A stretch of DNA of 64,000 nucleotides from JAGREO01 sp020446285 (GTDB lineage: Bacteria; Pseudomonadota; Alphaproteobacteria; Geminicoccales; Geminicoccaceae): positions 1 through 64,000 of the forward strand of contig JAWKVP010000018.1 of the NCBI GenBank assembly GCA_041398005.1, given 5' to 3'. The notes under the pieces were generated by a model. That model ran no database searches, was not told the origin of the DNA, and worked only from the letters and a program-made list of their open reading frames with translations. The position numbers and the translations under genes are program-made. Positions 33,374 to 42,264 of the stretch are shown piece by piece; position 1 is the stretch's first letter; every line of letters begins with the position of its first letter.

Positions 33374-34087
33374 ATGGATCCGGTGCCGATGAAACTGCCA
33401 CAGCCCCTCATAGGCGCAACGCTTGTCAAGCGCTACAAGCGATTTCTCGCCGATGCCCGCCTCGCGGACGGTCGAACCGTCACCGCGCATTGTGCCGATC
33501 CGGGCCGTCTGCCCGGTCTTGCCGTGGAAGGTGCGCCGGTCATGCTGTCGCATTCCGACGATCCGAAGCGGAAGCTGGCCTATCGCCTCGAGATCATCGA
33601 ACAGGACGGCGTGCGTGTGGCGCTGAACACGATGAATGCCAACAGGATCGTGCGCGAAGCGCTCGAAAACCGGGCCATCGGCGGGTTCGGCGAGTATGAT
33701 CGCGTGCTTCCCGAGGTACGAATTGATTCCTCTACCCGGCTGGATTTCGCCCTGCAACACGAGGATACGGTCAGTCGGTATATCGAGGTCAAGAATGTGA
33801 GCTGGAACCGTGACGGGATCGGTGCTTTCCCCGATGCGGTGACGAAACGGGGAACGAAACATCTGCGCACGCTCGCCGGCCTCGTGCAGCAGGGCCATCG
33901 TGCCGTCCTCCTGTTCATCGCCCAGAGAGGGGATATTCAAAGGCTCGCCATCGCCGGCGACATCGATCCCGACTATCTCCAGGCCTTTCGCGAAGCGATC
34001 GGGGCCGGCGTCGAATGCGTGGCCTTCAACTGTACCGTTAACGAAATTGAAATTAGGCTGGCGGCAAGGATGGAAGTCGCGTTATAG
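33374..34087 (+). CDS. sfsA: SfsA (sugar fermentation stimulation) family nuclease-like protein
   Basis: The protein has 237 residues (232 if started at the ATG at 33389). It is recognised by LVKRYKRFLADARLADG, HCADPGRLPGL, LNTMNANRIVREALE, IEVKNVSWN and FPDAVTKRGTKHLRTL. The fold is a PD-(D/E)xK-like nuclease with an OB-type N-terminus; E. coli SfsA was found through maltose metabolism effects. The true biochemical role is unclear. The gene stands directly upstream of map with eight bases between, as in other alphaproteobacteria. Confidence 0.92.
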   Translation: MDPVPMKLPQPLIGATLVKRYKRFLADARLADGRTVTAHCADPGRLPGLAVEGAPVMLSHSDDPKRKLAYRLEIIEQDGVRVALNTMNANRIVREALENRAIGGFGEYDRVLPEVRIDSSTRLDFALQHEDTVSRYIEVKNVSWNRDGIGAFPDAVTKRGTKHLRTLAGLVQQGHRAVLLFIAQRGDIQRLAIAGDIDPDYLQAFREAIGAGVECVAFNCTVNEIEIRLAARMEVAL

Positions 34088-34095
34088 ATGGCAGG

Positions 34096-34923
34096 ATGAG
34101 GCAACCGCAAATCATGTTCTCCCGACTGAAGCAGCGTCACGCCATGCCTTCGATACCGATTTACGGGCCTGAGGGGTTCTCCGGCATGCGCCGTGCCGGC
34201 ATGATCTGCGCCAGCGTACTCGATGCGATCGAGGATCATATCGTGCCGGGCGTGACGACAGCCGATCTCGACCGCACATGTCACGAACTGATCCGTTCGA
34301 TGGATGCCACACCCGCACCGCTCGATTATCGCGGCTATCCCAAGGCGACCTGTATCTCACTCAACGAAACGGTCTGCCATGGCATTCCCGACAGCCGCAA
34401 GCTCGTCAGCGGCGACATTCTCAATATCGATGTCACGGTCATTCATGACGGATGGCATGGTGACAGCAGCCGCATGTATTTCGTCGGAACGCCTTCGCCC
34501 CAGGCGCGCGAACTCTGCCGGGTCACCTTCGACGCCATGTGGCGGGGGATTCGTGCGGCCGGACCGGGCGCCTGCCTCGGCGATGTCGGTCACGCCATCC
34601 AGAGCCATGCCGAAGGCTGCGGCATGAGCGTGGTGCGCAACTATTGCGGGCATGGCATTGGCCGGCAGTTCCACCATCAGCCACAGGTCCTGCATGTCGG
34701 CACGCCGGGCAAGGGCGTGTGTCTCGTTCCCGGCATGTTCCTGACCATCGAGCCGATGATCAATCTCGGGACGGCGGAAACCGAACTGCTCGACGATGGC
34801 TGGACCGTGAACACTGCCGACGGATGTCTCTCCGCCCAGTTCGAGCACACGATCGGCATCACCGAGGACGGTGTCGAGACCTTCACGCTGTCGCCCGAAG
34901 GCAAGCATCATCCGCCATGGTAG
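34096..34923 (+). CDS. map: Methionine aminopeptidase type I
   Basis: The protein has up to 275 residues; the family N-terminus begins near MPSIPIYGPEGFSGMRRAG, so starts at 34117 or 34144 are possible. The metal ligands are in place: Asp in NIDVTVIHDGWHGDSS (two Asp), His in YCGHGIGRQFHHQP, Glu in FLTIEPMINLG and Glu in AQFEHTIGIT. It removes the initiator methionine from new proteins and is essential. It is in an operon with sfsA and radC; its stop overlaps the radC start by seven bases. Confidence 0.95.
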   Translation: MRQPQIMFSRLKQRHAMPSIPIYGPEGFSGMRRAGMICASVLDAIEDHIVPGVTTADLDRTCHELIRSMDATPAPLDYRGYPKATCISLNETVCHGIPDSRKLVSGDILNIDVTVIHDGWHGDSSRMYFVGTPSPQARELCRVTFDAMWRGIRAAGPGACLGDVGHAIQSHAEGCGMSVVRNYCGHGIGRQFHHQPQVLHVGTPGKGVCLVPGMFLTIEPMINLGTAETELLDDGWTVNTADGCLSAQFEHTIGITEDGVETFTLSPEGKHHPPW

Positions 34924-35921
34924 ACGAGGCCCTGCGCGCGGCCTTCGCCTCCCGTAGCCTGACAATCGACGAGAACAAGACCCATGAACGTCCCTTCGCC
35001 ATCCGCGGCGAAACCTTCGGCGCACGCCAGTTCATCAAGGAAGCGGGCGGGCGCTGGAGTCGGGGCGAACAGTGCTGGCGGCTCGCCGATGAACATTCGC
35101 TGCGCCGGCTCGCCGAACTGATTGGCCATCCGTCGCAAGGGCTTGCCGATGCGCCGCGTGATTTCCGGGCACGGAGCGACGGCGCGCATGCAGATGGTTA
35201 CGGCAGCAGGCACTATCACGGTCACAGGTCGCGACTGCGCATGAAACTGCTGGAACATGGCGCGGACGGACTCGCGGATTACGAGCTTCTCGAACTGCTC
35301 CTGTTCTTTTCTGTCTGGCGCCGGGACACGAAGCCGCTCGCCAAGGCGATGATCGAACGGTTCGGCGGACTTGGCGGTGTGCTGGCGGCGGATCCGGCCC
35401 GTCATGCGGAACTGTTCCCCGATCAGTGTCCGCAAGGCAGCGAGAACGCGCAATCCCCGGACAATGATCTTCTGTTCACCCGTGCCCTGCTCAAGGCGAT
35501 ACATGCGCTCTTCCAACGGGTTCTCAAGGAACAGATTCAGGATCGCCCGGTCATCAGCTCATGGACGGCGCTCATCGATTATCTGGAAATGGTCATGGTG
35601 CACGAGCCGGCCGAGCATTTCCGCATTCTCTTCCTCGACCGCAAGAACATCCTGATCAAGGACGAGGTGCAGAGCCGCGGCACGGTGGACCATACGCCGC
35701 TCTATCCCCGCGAGGTGGTCAAGCGAGCGCTCGAACTCGCGGCGTCGGCCATCATCATGGTGCACAACCACCCCTCCGGCGACCCGACCCCCTCGCAACC
35801 CGACATCGACATGACGAAGCTGGTCATCGACGCGCTCCGGCCGGTCAATATCACGGTCCACGATCATGTCATCATCGGCAAGAACCGCCACACGAGCTTC
35901 CGCAGCCTGCAGCTGATCTGA
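34917..35921 (+). CDS. radC: RadC/JAB-family protein with N-terminal extension
   Basis: The protein has 334 residues, about 90-100 more than typical RadC. The C-terminal domain is RadC: KLLEHGADGLADYELLELLL (helix-hairpin-helix-like), LFLDRKNILIKDEVQSRGTV and the JAMM-type metal site HNHPSGDPTPSQPDID with His283, His285, Ser293 and Asp296. The N-terminal 60 residues contain FGARQFIKEAGGRWSRGEQCW, similar to small GxR-W modules of DNA-transaction proteins (DUF5710-like). This is an inferred resemblance. RadC was once linked to DNA repair, but its activity is still unsettled. The start overlaps the map stop by seven bases. Confidence 0.88.
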   Translation: MVDEALRAAFASRSLTIDENKTHERPFAIRGETFGARQFIKEAGGRWSRGEQCWRLADEHSLRRLAELIGHPSQGLADAPRDFRARSDGAHADGYGSRHYHGHRSRLRMKLLEHGADGLADYELLELLLFFSVWRRDTKPLAKAMIERFGGLGGVLAADPARHAELFPDQCPQGSENAQSPDNDLLFTRALLKAIHALFQRVLKEQIQDRPVISSWTALIDYLEMVMVHEPAEHFRILFLDRKNILIKDEVQSRGTVDHTPLYPREVVKRALELAASAIIMVHNHPSGDPTPSQPDIDMTKLVIDALRPVNITVHDHVIIGKNRHTSFRSLQLI

Positions 35922-35945
35922 GGCGTCAGCCGGTATCGGCCGAAT

Positions 35946-36728
35946 TCAGGTTCCCTGATCGCGGCTGCCGCGAACGAGGTCCTTGATGATGCCGTGCATG
36001 AGGTGAACTTCGCTCTGGGTCATCCGGCGGCGTTCGAACATCACCTTGATGGTCTCGGCGAGGCTGGTGCGACGGTCGGCGCTCCGGAAATAGCCGGTCT
36101 GGTCGAGCTCGCCGACGAGGCGGTCGAGCAGGCGGGCGAGGTCTCCCTTGGTCGCCGGTTTTTCGCCGTCCATGGCTTCGGCCACCTGCGGTGTGCCGTC
36201 CAGTCCGGACATGTGCCACTCATAGCCGCACAAAAGAACGGCCTGGGAGAGGTTGAGCGAGGGGAAATGCGGGTTCAGCGGTACGGATATGATGCTGTCC
36301 GCCAGCAGGATCTCCTCGTTGGCGAGACCCGTGCGCTCGGGGCCGAACAGCAGGCCCGTGCGTCTGCCCTCGCCGATGAGCCGTCTCGCCGAGAAAGCGG
36401 CCTCGCGGGCTCCGGTGACCGTCTTGCTCATGCCCCGCCCGCGGCCGGTCGTGGCGAAGAGGTGATGCAGGTCCGCGACCGCTTCCTCGAGCGTGGCGTG
36501 GATGGTCATGGTATTGAGAATGGCATGCGCGCCGGAACTCGCGGCGACGGCCTTGGCGTTCGGCCAGCCGAAATCCGGTTTGACGAGACGCAGCTCGGTG
36601 AGGCCGAAATTCAGCATTGCACGCGCGGCGGACCCTACATTCTCGCCGAGCTGCGGACGCGCGAGGATGACGACCGGTGCGGGGCCGAGCCGGTCGAGAC
36701 CGCCGCGCGGCCCGGAAGCGAGCTTCAT
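35946..36728 (-). CDS. trmJ: tRNA (cytidine/uridine-2'-O-)-methyltransferase TrmJ-like
   Basis: The protein has 260 residues of the SpoU/SPOUT class. Motif 1 is ARPQLGENVGSAARAMLNFG, motif 2 LLFGPERTGLANEEI and motif 3 PLNPHFPSLNLSQAVLLCGY. A C-terminal extension (about residues 180-255) resembles the TrmJ dimer/anticodon-arm domain. It 2'-O-methylates residue 32 in tRNA anticodon loops. It is the last gene of a cysS-cimA-trmJ unit, with an ATGA overlap to cimA. TrmJ assignment over other SpoU enzymes rests on length and motif spacing. Confidence 0.9.
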   Translation of the reverse strand: MKLASGPRGGLDRLGPAPVVILARPQLGENVGSAARAMLNFGLTELRLVKPDFGWPNAKAVAASSGAHAILNTMTIHATLEEAVADLHHLFATTGRGRGMSKTVTGAREAAFSARRLIGEGRRTGLLFGPERTGLANEEILLADSIISVPLNPHFPSLNLSQAVLLCGYEWHMSGLDGTPQVAEAMDGEKPATKGDLARLLDRLVGELDQTGYFRSADRRTSLAETIKVMFERRRMTQSEVHLMHGIIKDLVRGSRDQGT

Positions 36729-38317
36729 GATGCCTTGTGACCGTCGACGAACAGCTTGTAGACGATGGCATCGAACAGCGCGTTGTAGGAAGCGTCGATG
36801 ATGTTCGGCGATACACCCATCGTCTGCCAGACACGTCCCTCATCATCGCCGCTTTCGATCATCACCCGCGTGATGGCGCCGGTTCCGGCCTCGGGCGACA
36901 GGATGCGCACCTTGAAGTCGATGAGCTCCATGCGATTGAGCGAGGGGTAATTGTTGGCGAGCGCCTGACGCAACGCATGGTCGAGGGCGTTGACCGGGCC
37001 GTTGCCTTCCGCAACCGTATAATATTCGTTGCCGTTGACCTGCACCTTGATGGTTGCTTCCGACATGGTGACGAGATCGCCGACCGCATTGAAGCGCCGT
37101 TCGTCGATGACCCTGAACGACAAAAGTTCGAAATAGCGGCCGACCTGGCCGAGCGCCCTGCGCACCAGCAGTTCGAAGCTCGCCGAGGCACCGTCATAGG
37201 AAAATCCGCGCGCCTCGCGCTCCTTGATCGTGGACAATATGTCCGCGATCTGTTCACCGGTCGGCGCCACGTCGAGGCCCATCTCGTCGAAGCGGCGCAA
37301 CAGGTTCGAGCGACCCGCCTGACCGGAAACGAGAATGTCCCGCGCATTGCCGACGAGCGCCGGATTCACATGCTCGTAGAAGCCCGGATTCTTCAGCACG
37401 GCCGACGCATGAAGGCCGCCCTTGTGGGCGAAGGCATTGGCGCCGACATAGGCGGCGGAGCGATTGGGCAACTGGTTCAGCCGCTCGTCGAAGCCGCGCG
37501 AGACGGTGGTCAGATGCGTCAGTGCCTCGTCGCTCACACCGGTCTCGAATCCGAGCTTCAGCTTGAGTGTGGGAATGAGCGAGATGAGATTGGCGTTGCC
37601 GCAACGTTCGCCGAGACCGTTGAGCGTGCCCTGCACCTGTCTTGCACCCTCGAGCACCGCCTCGAGCGTGTTGGCAATGGCGTTCTCGGTGTCGTTGTGG
37701 GTGTGGATGCCGATCCGTTCCGCCGGAAAGTGTGCGGCGACCCGGCTGACGATGCGGCGTATCTCGTGCGGCAGGGTGCCGCCATTCGTGTCACAGAGAA
37801 CCAGCCAGCGGGCGCCGCCCTCGAAGGCCGCCCCGAGCGCCGCGAGCGCGTATTCCTCGTCTTCCTTGAAGCCGTCGAAGAAATGCTCGGCGTCATACAT
37901 GACCTCGTCGACATGCCGCGCCGATTCGGCCATCGAATCGCGGATCATGGCGAGGTTTTCATCGGCATCGACCTCGAGCGCGCCCTCGGCCTGCCTGCGC
38001 GAGCTCTTGCCGACCAGGGTGATGACATCGGCAGAGGACTGGAAGAGCCTGACGAGTCCCGGATCGTTGCTGGCGCTCCGGCCGGAACGGCGGGTCATGC
38101 CGAACGCGCAGAAGCGGGCGTTGGCAAAGCCCGGATGCTCGGCAAAGAAGGCGTCGTCCGTATCGTTGGCACCGGGCCAGCCGCCCTCGATATAGTCGAT
38201 GCCGAGACGATCGAGATCGCGGGCGATGCGCCGCTTGTCCTCCGGACCGAAGGTCACGCCCTGGGTCTGCGCGCCGTCGCGAAGGGTGGTGTCGTAGATG
38301 TAGATGCGTTCGTTCAT
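36725..38317 (-). CDS. cimA: Citramalate synthase
   Basis: The protein has 530 residues of the DRE-TIM metallolyase family. DTTLRDGAQTQGVTF is the catalytic N-terminal motif and IHTHNDTENAIANTLEAVLE is the metal motif. The long linker and C-terminal LeuA-dimer domain have HKGGLHASAVLKN and NGPVNALDHALRQAL, as in CimA and isopropylmalate synthases. CimA makes (R)-citramalate from pyruvate and acetyl-CoA, a threonine-independent route to isoleucine. CimA is preferred over LeuA because the start MNERIYIYDTTLRDGAQT and the total length match the CimA group. It overlaps cysS and trmJ by ATGA on both sides. Confidence 0.92.
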   Translation of the reverse strand: MNERIYIYDTTLRDGAQTQGVTFGPEDKRRIARDLDRLGIDYIEGGWPGANDTDDAFFAEHPGFANARFCAFGMTRRSGRSASNDPGLVRLFQSSADVITLVGKSSRRQAEGALEVDADENLAMIRDSMAESARHVDEVMYDAEHFFDGFKEDEEYALAALGAAFEGGARWLVLCDTNGGTLPHEIRRIVSRVAAHFPAERIGIHTHNDTENAIANTLEAVLEGARQVQGTLNGLGERCGNANLISLIPTLKLKLGFETGVSDEALTHLTTVSRGFDERLNQLPNRSAAYVGANAFAHKGGLHASAVLKNPGFYEHVNPALVGNARDILVSGQAGRSNLLRRFDEMGLDVAPTGEQIADILSTIKEREARGFSYDGASASFELLVRRALGQVGRYFELLSFRVIDERRFNAVGDLVTMSEATIKVQVNGNEYYTVAEGNGPVNALDHALRQALANNYPSLNRMELIDFKVRILSPEAGTGAITRVMIESGDDEGRVWQTMGVSPNIIDASYNALFDAIVYKLFVDGHKAS

Positions 38318-39699
38318 GCCCGGCGCCAGGTGGTTCCGCCGGGGCCATCCTCGAGCAGGATGCCTTCGGCCTTGAGTTGGTCGCGGATCTCGTCCGCGCG
38401 CTGGAAGTTCCGCGATTGGCGTGCGGCTATGCGTTCGGCCACAAGGTTTTCAATCCGGTCATCATCGCCGGCATCGTCACCCTTGAGCCAACCCTGCGGG
38501 TCCTGCTGGAGGATGCCCATCAACGCGGCTGACGCCTTCAGTCGACCGGCGATGGCCGGCTTGTCGGCGAATTTCACACGGTTGAGCTCGCCAAGGATCT
38601 CGTGCAGTGCAGCAATGGCGGCCGGGCTGTTCACGTCGTCGCAAAGGGCTGTGATGATCGCGTCATCGGGGTCGCTCGCCGGCGTATCACCGGCACGTTC
38701 CAGCGCACCATAGAAACGGTCGAGCTGTGCTTTCGCCTGTTTCAGCCCGTCTTCGGTAAAATCGATCGGCTGGCGGTAATGGGCGCCCAGCATCCAGAAG
38801 CGGATGATCTCGCCCTGACGCAGCGGTGAGGAATCGGCCATCGCCAGCGCCTCGTCGACGCGAATGACATTGCCGAGTGATTTCGACATCTTCTCGCCGG
38901 ACATGTCGACGAAACCGTTGTGCATCCAGATCGAAGCCATCGCCTGTTCGCCGGATGCGCAGCAGGTCTGGGCAATTTCGTTCTCATGGTGCGGGAAGAC
39001 GAGATCGATACCGCCGCCATGAATGTCGAAGGGTACGCCGAGCAGGGCTTCGGCCATCGCCGAGCATTCGATGTGCCATCCCGGACGGCCGCGACCCCAG
39101 GGGCTGTCCCAGCCGGGCTGGCTGTCATCGGAGGGCTTCCACAGGACGAAGTCCGCAGGGTCGCGCTTGTAGGGGGCGACCTCCACGCGCGCGCCGGCGA
39201 TCTGGTCGTCGCGCGAACGGCCGGAAAGGCGGCCGTAATCGGGCATCGAGGGGACGCTGAACAGCACATGCCCCTCGGCCTCGTAGGCATGGCCCTTGCC
39301 GATCAGGGTATTGATGATGGCGACCATGCCGGAGATGTGGGCGGTCGCGCGCGGTTCGTGATCCGGGGCGATGCAGCCGAGTGCGCGCCAGTCCCCGGCG
39401 AAGGCGGCCGCTGTGCGTTCGGTCAGCTCGGCGATGGTGATGCCGTCGGCCTCCGCCTGGGCGATGATCTTGTCCTCGACATCGGTGATGTTTCGCACAT
39501 AGGTCACCTTCGGATAGAGATGACGCAGGAGACGGACGAGGACATCGAACACGATGAGGGGACGCGCATTGCCGATGTGAATGCGCTGATAGACCGTCGG
39601 GCCGCAGACATAGATACGCACATGGCCGGATTCCAGTGGCTCGAGCCGTTCCTTGCGGCGTGTCAGCGTGTTGTGAATCTTGACGGCGACGGAGTTCAC
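38314..39699 (-). CDS. cysS: Cysteinyl-tRNA synthetase
   Basis: The protein has 461 residues. Class I signatures are HIGNARPLIVFDV and EKMSKSLGNV. Zinc ligands lie in YVCGPTVY, GWHIECSAM and FPHHENEIAQ. It charges tRNA-Cys. The ATG at 39699 is followed by the family N-terminus VAVKIHNTLTRRKERL. It is the first gene of the cysS-cimA-trmJ transcription unit and overlaps cimA by ATGA. Confidence 0.97.
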   Translation of the reverse strand: MNSVAVKIHNTLTRRKERLEPLESGHVRIYVCGPTVYQRIHIGNARPLIVFDVLVRLLRHLYPKVTYVRNITDVEDKIIAQAEADGITIAELTERTAAAFAGDWRALGCIAPDHEPRATAHISGMVAIINTLIGKGHAYEAEGHVLFSVPSMPDYGRLSGRSRDDQIAGARVEVAPYKRDPADFVLWKPSDDSQPGWDSPWGRGRPGWHIECSAMAEALLGVPFDIHGGGIDLVFPHHENEIAQTCCASGEQAMASIWMHNGFVDMSGEKMSKSLGNVIRVDEALAMADSSPLRQGEIIRFWMLGAHYRQPIDFTEDGLKQAKAQLDRFYGALERAGDTPASDPDDAIITALCDDVNSPAAIAALHEILGELNRVKFADKPAIAGRLKASAALMGILQQDPQGWLKGDDAGDDDRIENLVAERIAARQSRNFQRADEIRDQLKAEGILLEDGPGGTTWRRA

Positions 39700-39785
39700 G
39701 GCGTTTTCTTCCCCACTTTCGGGGCGGACGGTTAGCAGAAGTTCGCCGGACGGTCCATCGCGTGCTGCAACGCAAGAGTATCCGG

Positions 39786-41870
39786 CTAGTCGGCATAGTA
39801 CGCGGCGAGGTCACGCCGGTGAATTCCGGCCTCCGCCGCACCGAAGCGCCCATGTCGTTCCGGATCGACCCTGGAAAGCACCGCACCGGCGATGTTCGCA
39901 CCGGCTTCGCGCAACTGGTCCACGCAGCGAACGGCGATGGCTTTCCCGGTCGAATCGAACCGGCAGACGAACAGTGTGACATCCACCATGCGGGCGATCA
40001 GCCGTGCATCGGCGACGGCCATCATCGGCGCCGAATCGACCAGGATCAGGTCGAAATCATCCCGCGCACTCTCGATCAGCGCCCCCAGCCCGTCACGGCC
40101 GAGGAGGCGTGCGGGCTGATCCTCGCGGGGACACCCCGGAATAAGCATGAGCGGGGAATGATCGTCGGCAAGAAGGACATCGCCGACCCGCCTTTCGCCG
40201 CGGAGGATTTCCTGCAGACCGGCGGTCGCCTCCCTGTGCAGCATCTCGTGCAGGACCGGTCGTCGCAGGTCGGCGTCCATCACCAGCACCCGCAGGCCGT
40301 CATTCGCCGCGACCCGGGCGAGCGAGAGCGTGAGCGACGACTTGCCTTCGCCGGGCAAGGCCGAGGTGACCAGCACCGCACGGGCACGGGGAGCCCGGTC
40401 CGCGAGTTCGAGCGAGGCGATCAGGCCGCGCATGGTTTCGGCCGCGCGTGAACGGGGCCTTTCCTGCACATGGTCATGTGGTGCGATGCGCGATCCCGTG
40501 GATCGCGTGGTCACCGGCATGAGCGCGAGGCAGGGAAGATCGATGGCAGACTCGAGATGTTCGCCGGTACGGAAGCCCCGGTCCTTTTGTTCGAGCAGGA
40601 AGATGGCGAGCAGCACGGTTGCGAGGCCGGCCACGGTGAAACTTCCGAAGACGTAGGCCGGGCGCGGAAAGGCGGGGTACCGTGGAGGAACTGCTTCCGA
40701 GATCAGGCGGGCATCGGGGCGCTGCATCTCCTCGGTTTCGGCGACAGCCTCGAACCGGCCGAGATAGCTTTCGAAGAGCCGCCGCGCCATCTCCATGTCG
40801 CGTTCGAGTTCGGCGATGCGGGTCTGCGCCCGGCGTTGCGCGAGCGTCTGCTGCTTGAGCCCGTCGATTTCCCGGCGGAGCGTAGTCTCGCGTGCGATGG
40901 CCTGGTCGAGCTCGCTTTCCATCCGGCTGACGAGCGCGCGCTGTTCGGTGGCGATCTGCAGATCGATCCGGGTGAGCTGGCTGCGCAGATCGAGTCGTCG
41001 CGGATGTCGCGTGCCGAAATCCGTGGAAAGCTCGGCCTCGCGGCGCATGGTCTGGTTCTTGAGTGCGTGCAGGTTCTGCAGGACAGGAGAGCCGCCGAGC
41101 TCCTCGAAAGCCTGTATACCGGGCTGTCCGTCGATGATCCGGCGCACGCGCTCGAGCTTCGAGCGTCTCGCGGCCGCGTCGGCCATGGCGGCGATATGGT
41201 CGCGCTTGAGATTGGCGATGTCGATGCCGCGCATGGCTTCGGCATCCGCATAAGCGGGCTGGCTCGACGCACGGTAGTCGCGCAGCGCCCGTTCCGCCGT
41301 TTCGAAGCGCGCGCGCGCCTCTTCGACCTGGGCACCCAGCCAGTCCGTTCCGCGACGTGTGCTCTCGTGCTTGGCGAGCAGTTGCCCCTCGATATAGATC
41401 GCCGCGAGCTCGTTGGCGATGCGCGCTGCCTTGTCCGGGTCGCGGGAGCGAAAGGCGATGGATATGGCATTGGTGCCGCCGTCGCGCTCGACATTCAGCC
41501 GTTCGGCGAAGGACCGGATCACCGCCTCGATGCCGCCATCGCCGGAGAGTTCGCCGTCGTCGGCGAGGGTGAGCCGCCCGATCGTCTGGCGGGCGAGCAG
41601 GCGGGAAGCGAGCACCTTGACCTGACTGTCGATGACGGCGCTGTCATTGGCAATTCCCACGGCCGCGATCGCCTCATCGGTCGTGTTGTCATTGCCGGGC
41701 TCGACCAGAATCAGCGAACGGGCCTCGAAGACCGGCTCGACCAGCACGAGCAGCAAAAGGGCGAGCCCGAGTGAGAGGGCCACGGTTCCGGCAATCATGG
41801 AATGGTAGGCGCCGATCAGCCGGAGCAGCTGCCAGACCGACAGCTCGCCTTCGTGCCCCGACTGACTCAT
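39786..41870 (-). CDS. Wzc/ExoP-type polysaccharide tyrosine autokinase
   Basis: The protein has 694 residues. The N-terminal Wzz domain begins after a first helix (MIAGTVALSLGLALLLLVLV), includes a long coiled coil (residues about 180-380) and ends at a second helix (YVFGSFTVAGLATVLLAIFL). The C-terminal BY-kinase domain has Walker A TSALPGEGKSSLTL, Walker A' LVMDADLRRP and Walker B LILVDSAPM. Such proteins control chain length and export of exopolysaccharide. The tail ends in DLAAYYAD, with adjacent tyrosines that could be the autophosphorylated cluster, although the usual Tyr-rich tail is short. The small exported protein gene upstream overlaps it by ATGA. No Wza-type export gene is in the window. 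Confidence 0.93.
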   Translation of the reverse strand: MSQSGHEGELSVWQLLRLIGAYHSMIAGTVALSLGLALLLLVLVEPVFEARSLILVEPGNDNTTDEAIAAVGIANDSAVIDSQVKVLASRLLARQTIGRLTLADDGELSGDGGIEAVIRSFAERLNVERDGGTNAISIAFRSRDPDKAARIANELAAIYIEGQLLAKHESTRRGTDWLGAQVEEARARFETAERALRDYRASSQPAYADAEAMRGIDIANLKRDHIAAMADAAARRSKLERVRRIIDGQPGIQAFEELGGSPVLQNLHALKNQTMRREAELSTDFGTRHPRRLDLRSQLTRIDLQIATEQRALVSRMESELDQAIARETTLRREIDGLKQQTLAQRRAQTRIAELERDMEMARRLFESYLGRFEAVAETEEMQRPDARLISEAVPPRYPAFPRPAYVFGSFTVAGLATVLLAIFLLEQKDRGFRTGEHLESAIDLPCLALMPVTTRSTGSRIAPHDHVQERPRSRAAETMRGLIASLELADRAPRARAVLVTSALPGEGKSSLTLSLARVAANDGLRVLVMDADLRRPVLHEMLHREATAGLQEILRGERRVGDVLLADDHSPLMLIPGCPREDQPARLLGRDGLGALIESARDDFDLILVDSAPMMAVADARLIARMVDVTLFVCRFDSTGKAIAVRCVDQLREAGANIAGAVLSRVDPERHGRFGAAEAGIHRRDLAAYYAD

Positions 41871-42211
41871 CTCGCCGGCGGGTGCCCGTCCGCGCCCGGG
41901 AGACGGTCGTCTTCGGCCGGATCCGCGAGCCCCGGCATGCCGGCCGGCGGCGGATCCGTTGCGGCTCGTGATTGCAGGATCGGGGAGGTGATCGACGGCC
42001 CCGCCGCGGGAGCGGGGGCGGTTTCTTCGGAGTCGGAAGCCCTCGCACCGAGTGCCAGCAGCAGCATCAGCGTGCCGGCGCGTTCCTCGCCCGACTGGGC
42101 GGCCGACGGAGCCGGACAGGCGGCCAGTGCCGCGGCGACGAGGCCCGGCAGCCCGATTGTGGCCATTTCACGCGGAAGCCGGCGGACAAGTCTGCAGATC
42201 GACGGGGACAT
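41867..42211 (-). CDS. Small exported Pro/Ala-rich protein
   Basis: The protein has 114 residues from the ATG at 42211, preceded by GGAGAG at six bases. A signal sequence (MATIGLPGLVAAALAACPAP) is followed by a short hydrophobic stretch (GTLMLLLALGA) and a Pro/Asp-rich tail. The Ala-Ala-Cys could be a lipobox-like site, or AQS after ...PAPSA a signal-peptidase I site. It is translationally coupled to the tyrosine autokinase gene downstream. No family is known. Location and coupling suggest it assists export or regulation of the polysaccharide kinase; this is inference. Confidence 0.55.
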   Translation of the reverse strand: MSPSICRLVRRLPREMATIGLPGLVAAALAACPAPSAAQSGEERAGTLMLLLALGARASDSEETAPAPAAGPSITSPILQSRAATDPPPAGMPGLADPAEDDRLPGADGHPPAR

Positions 42212-42235
42212 CACTCGCTCTCCATTGCGCCATTC

Positions 42236-42263
42236 AAAATAGCGTAAATAGAGAATTTTTCAA
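42236..42263 (-). promoter_or_regulatory. Predicted sigma-70-type promoter for the autokinase operon
   Basis: On the minus strand TTGAAA (42263-42258) and TATTTT (42241-42236) are separated by 16 bases. They sit in a conspicuously AT-rich stretch (42234-42290) in an otherwise G+C-rich window. The start codon of the exported-protein gene lies 25 bp downstream of the -10. Confidence 0.6.
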
Positions 42264-42264
42264 T

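Noticed and set aside
34030..34035. GTTAAC as a possible CtrA site inside sfsA
   Set aside because: It is a single half-site within coding sequence with no second TTAA at the right distance.
39762..41774. Long plus-strand frames opposite the polysaccharide autokinase
   Set aside because: They are reverse-strand shadows of a gene with both Wzz and BY-kinase motifs.
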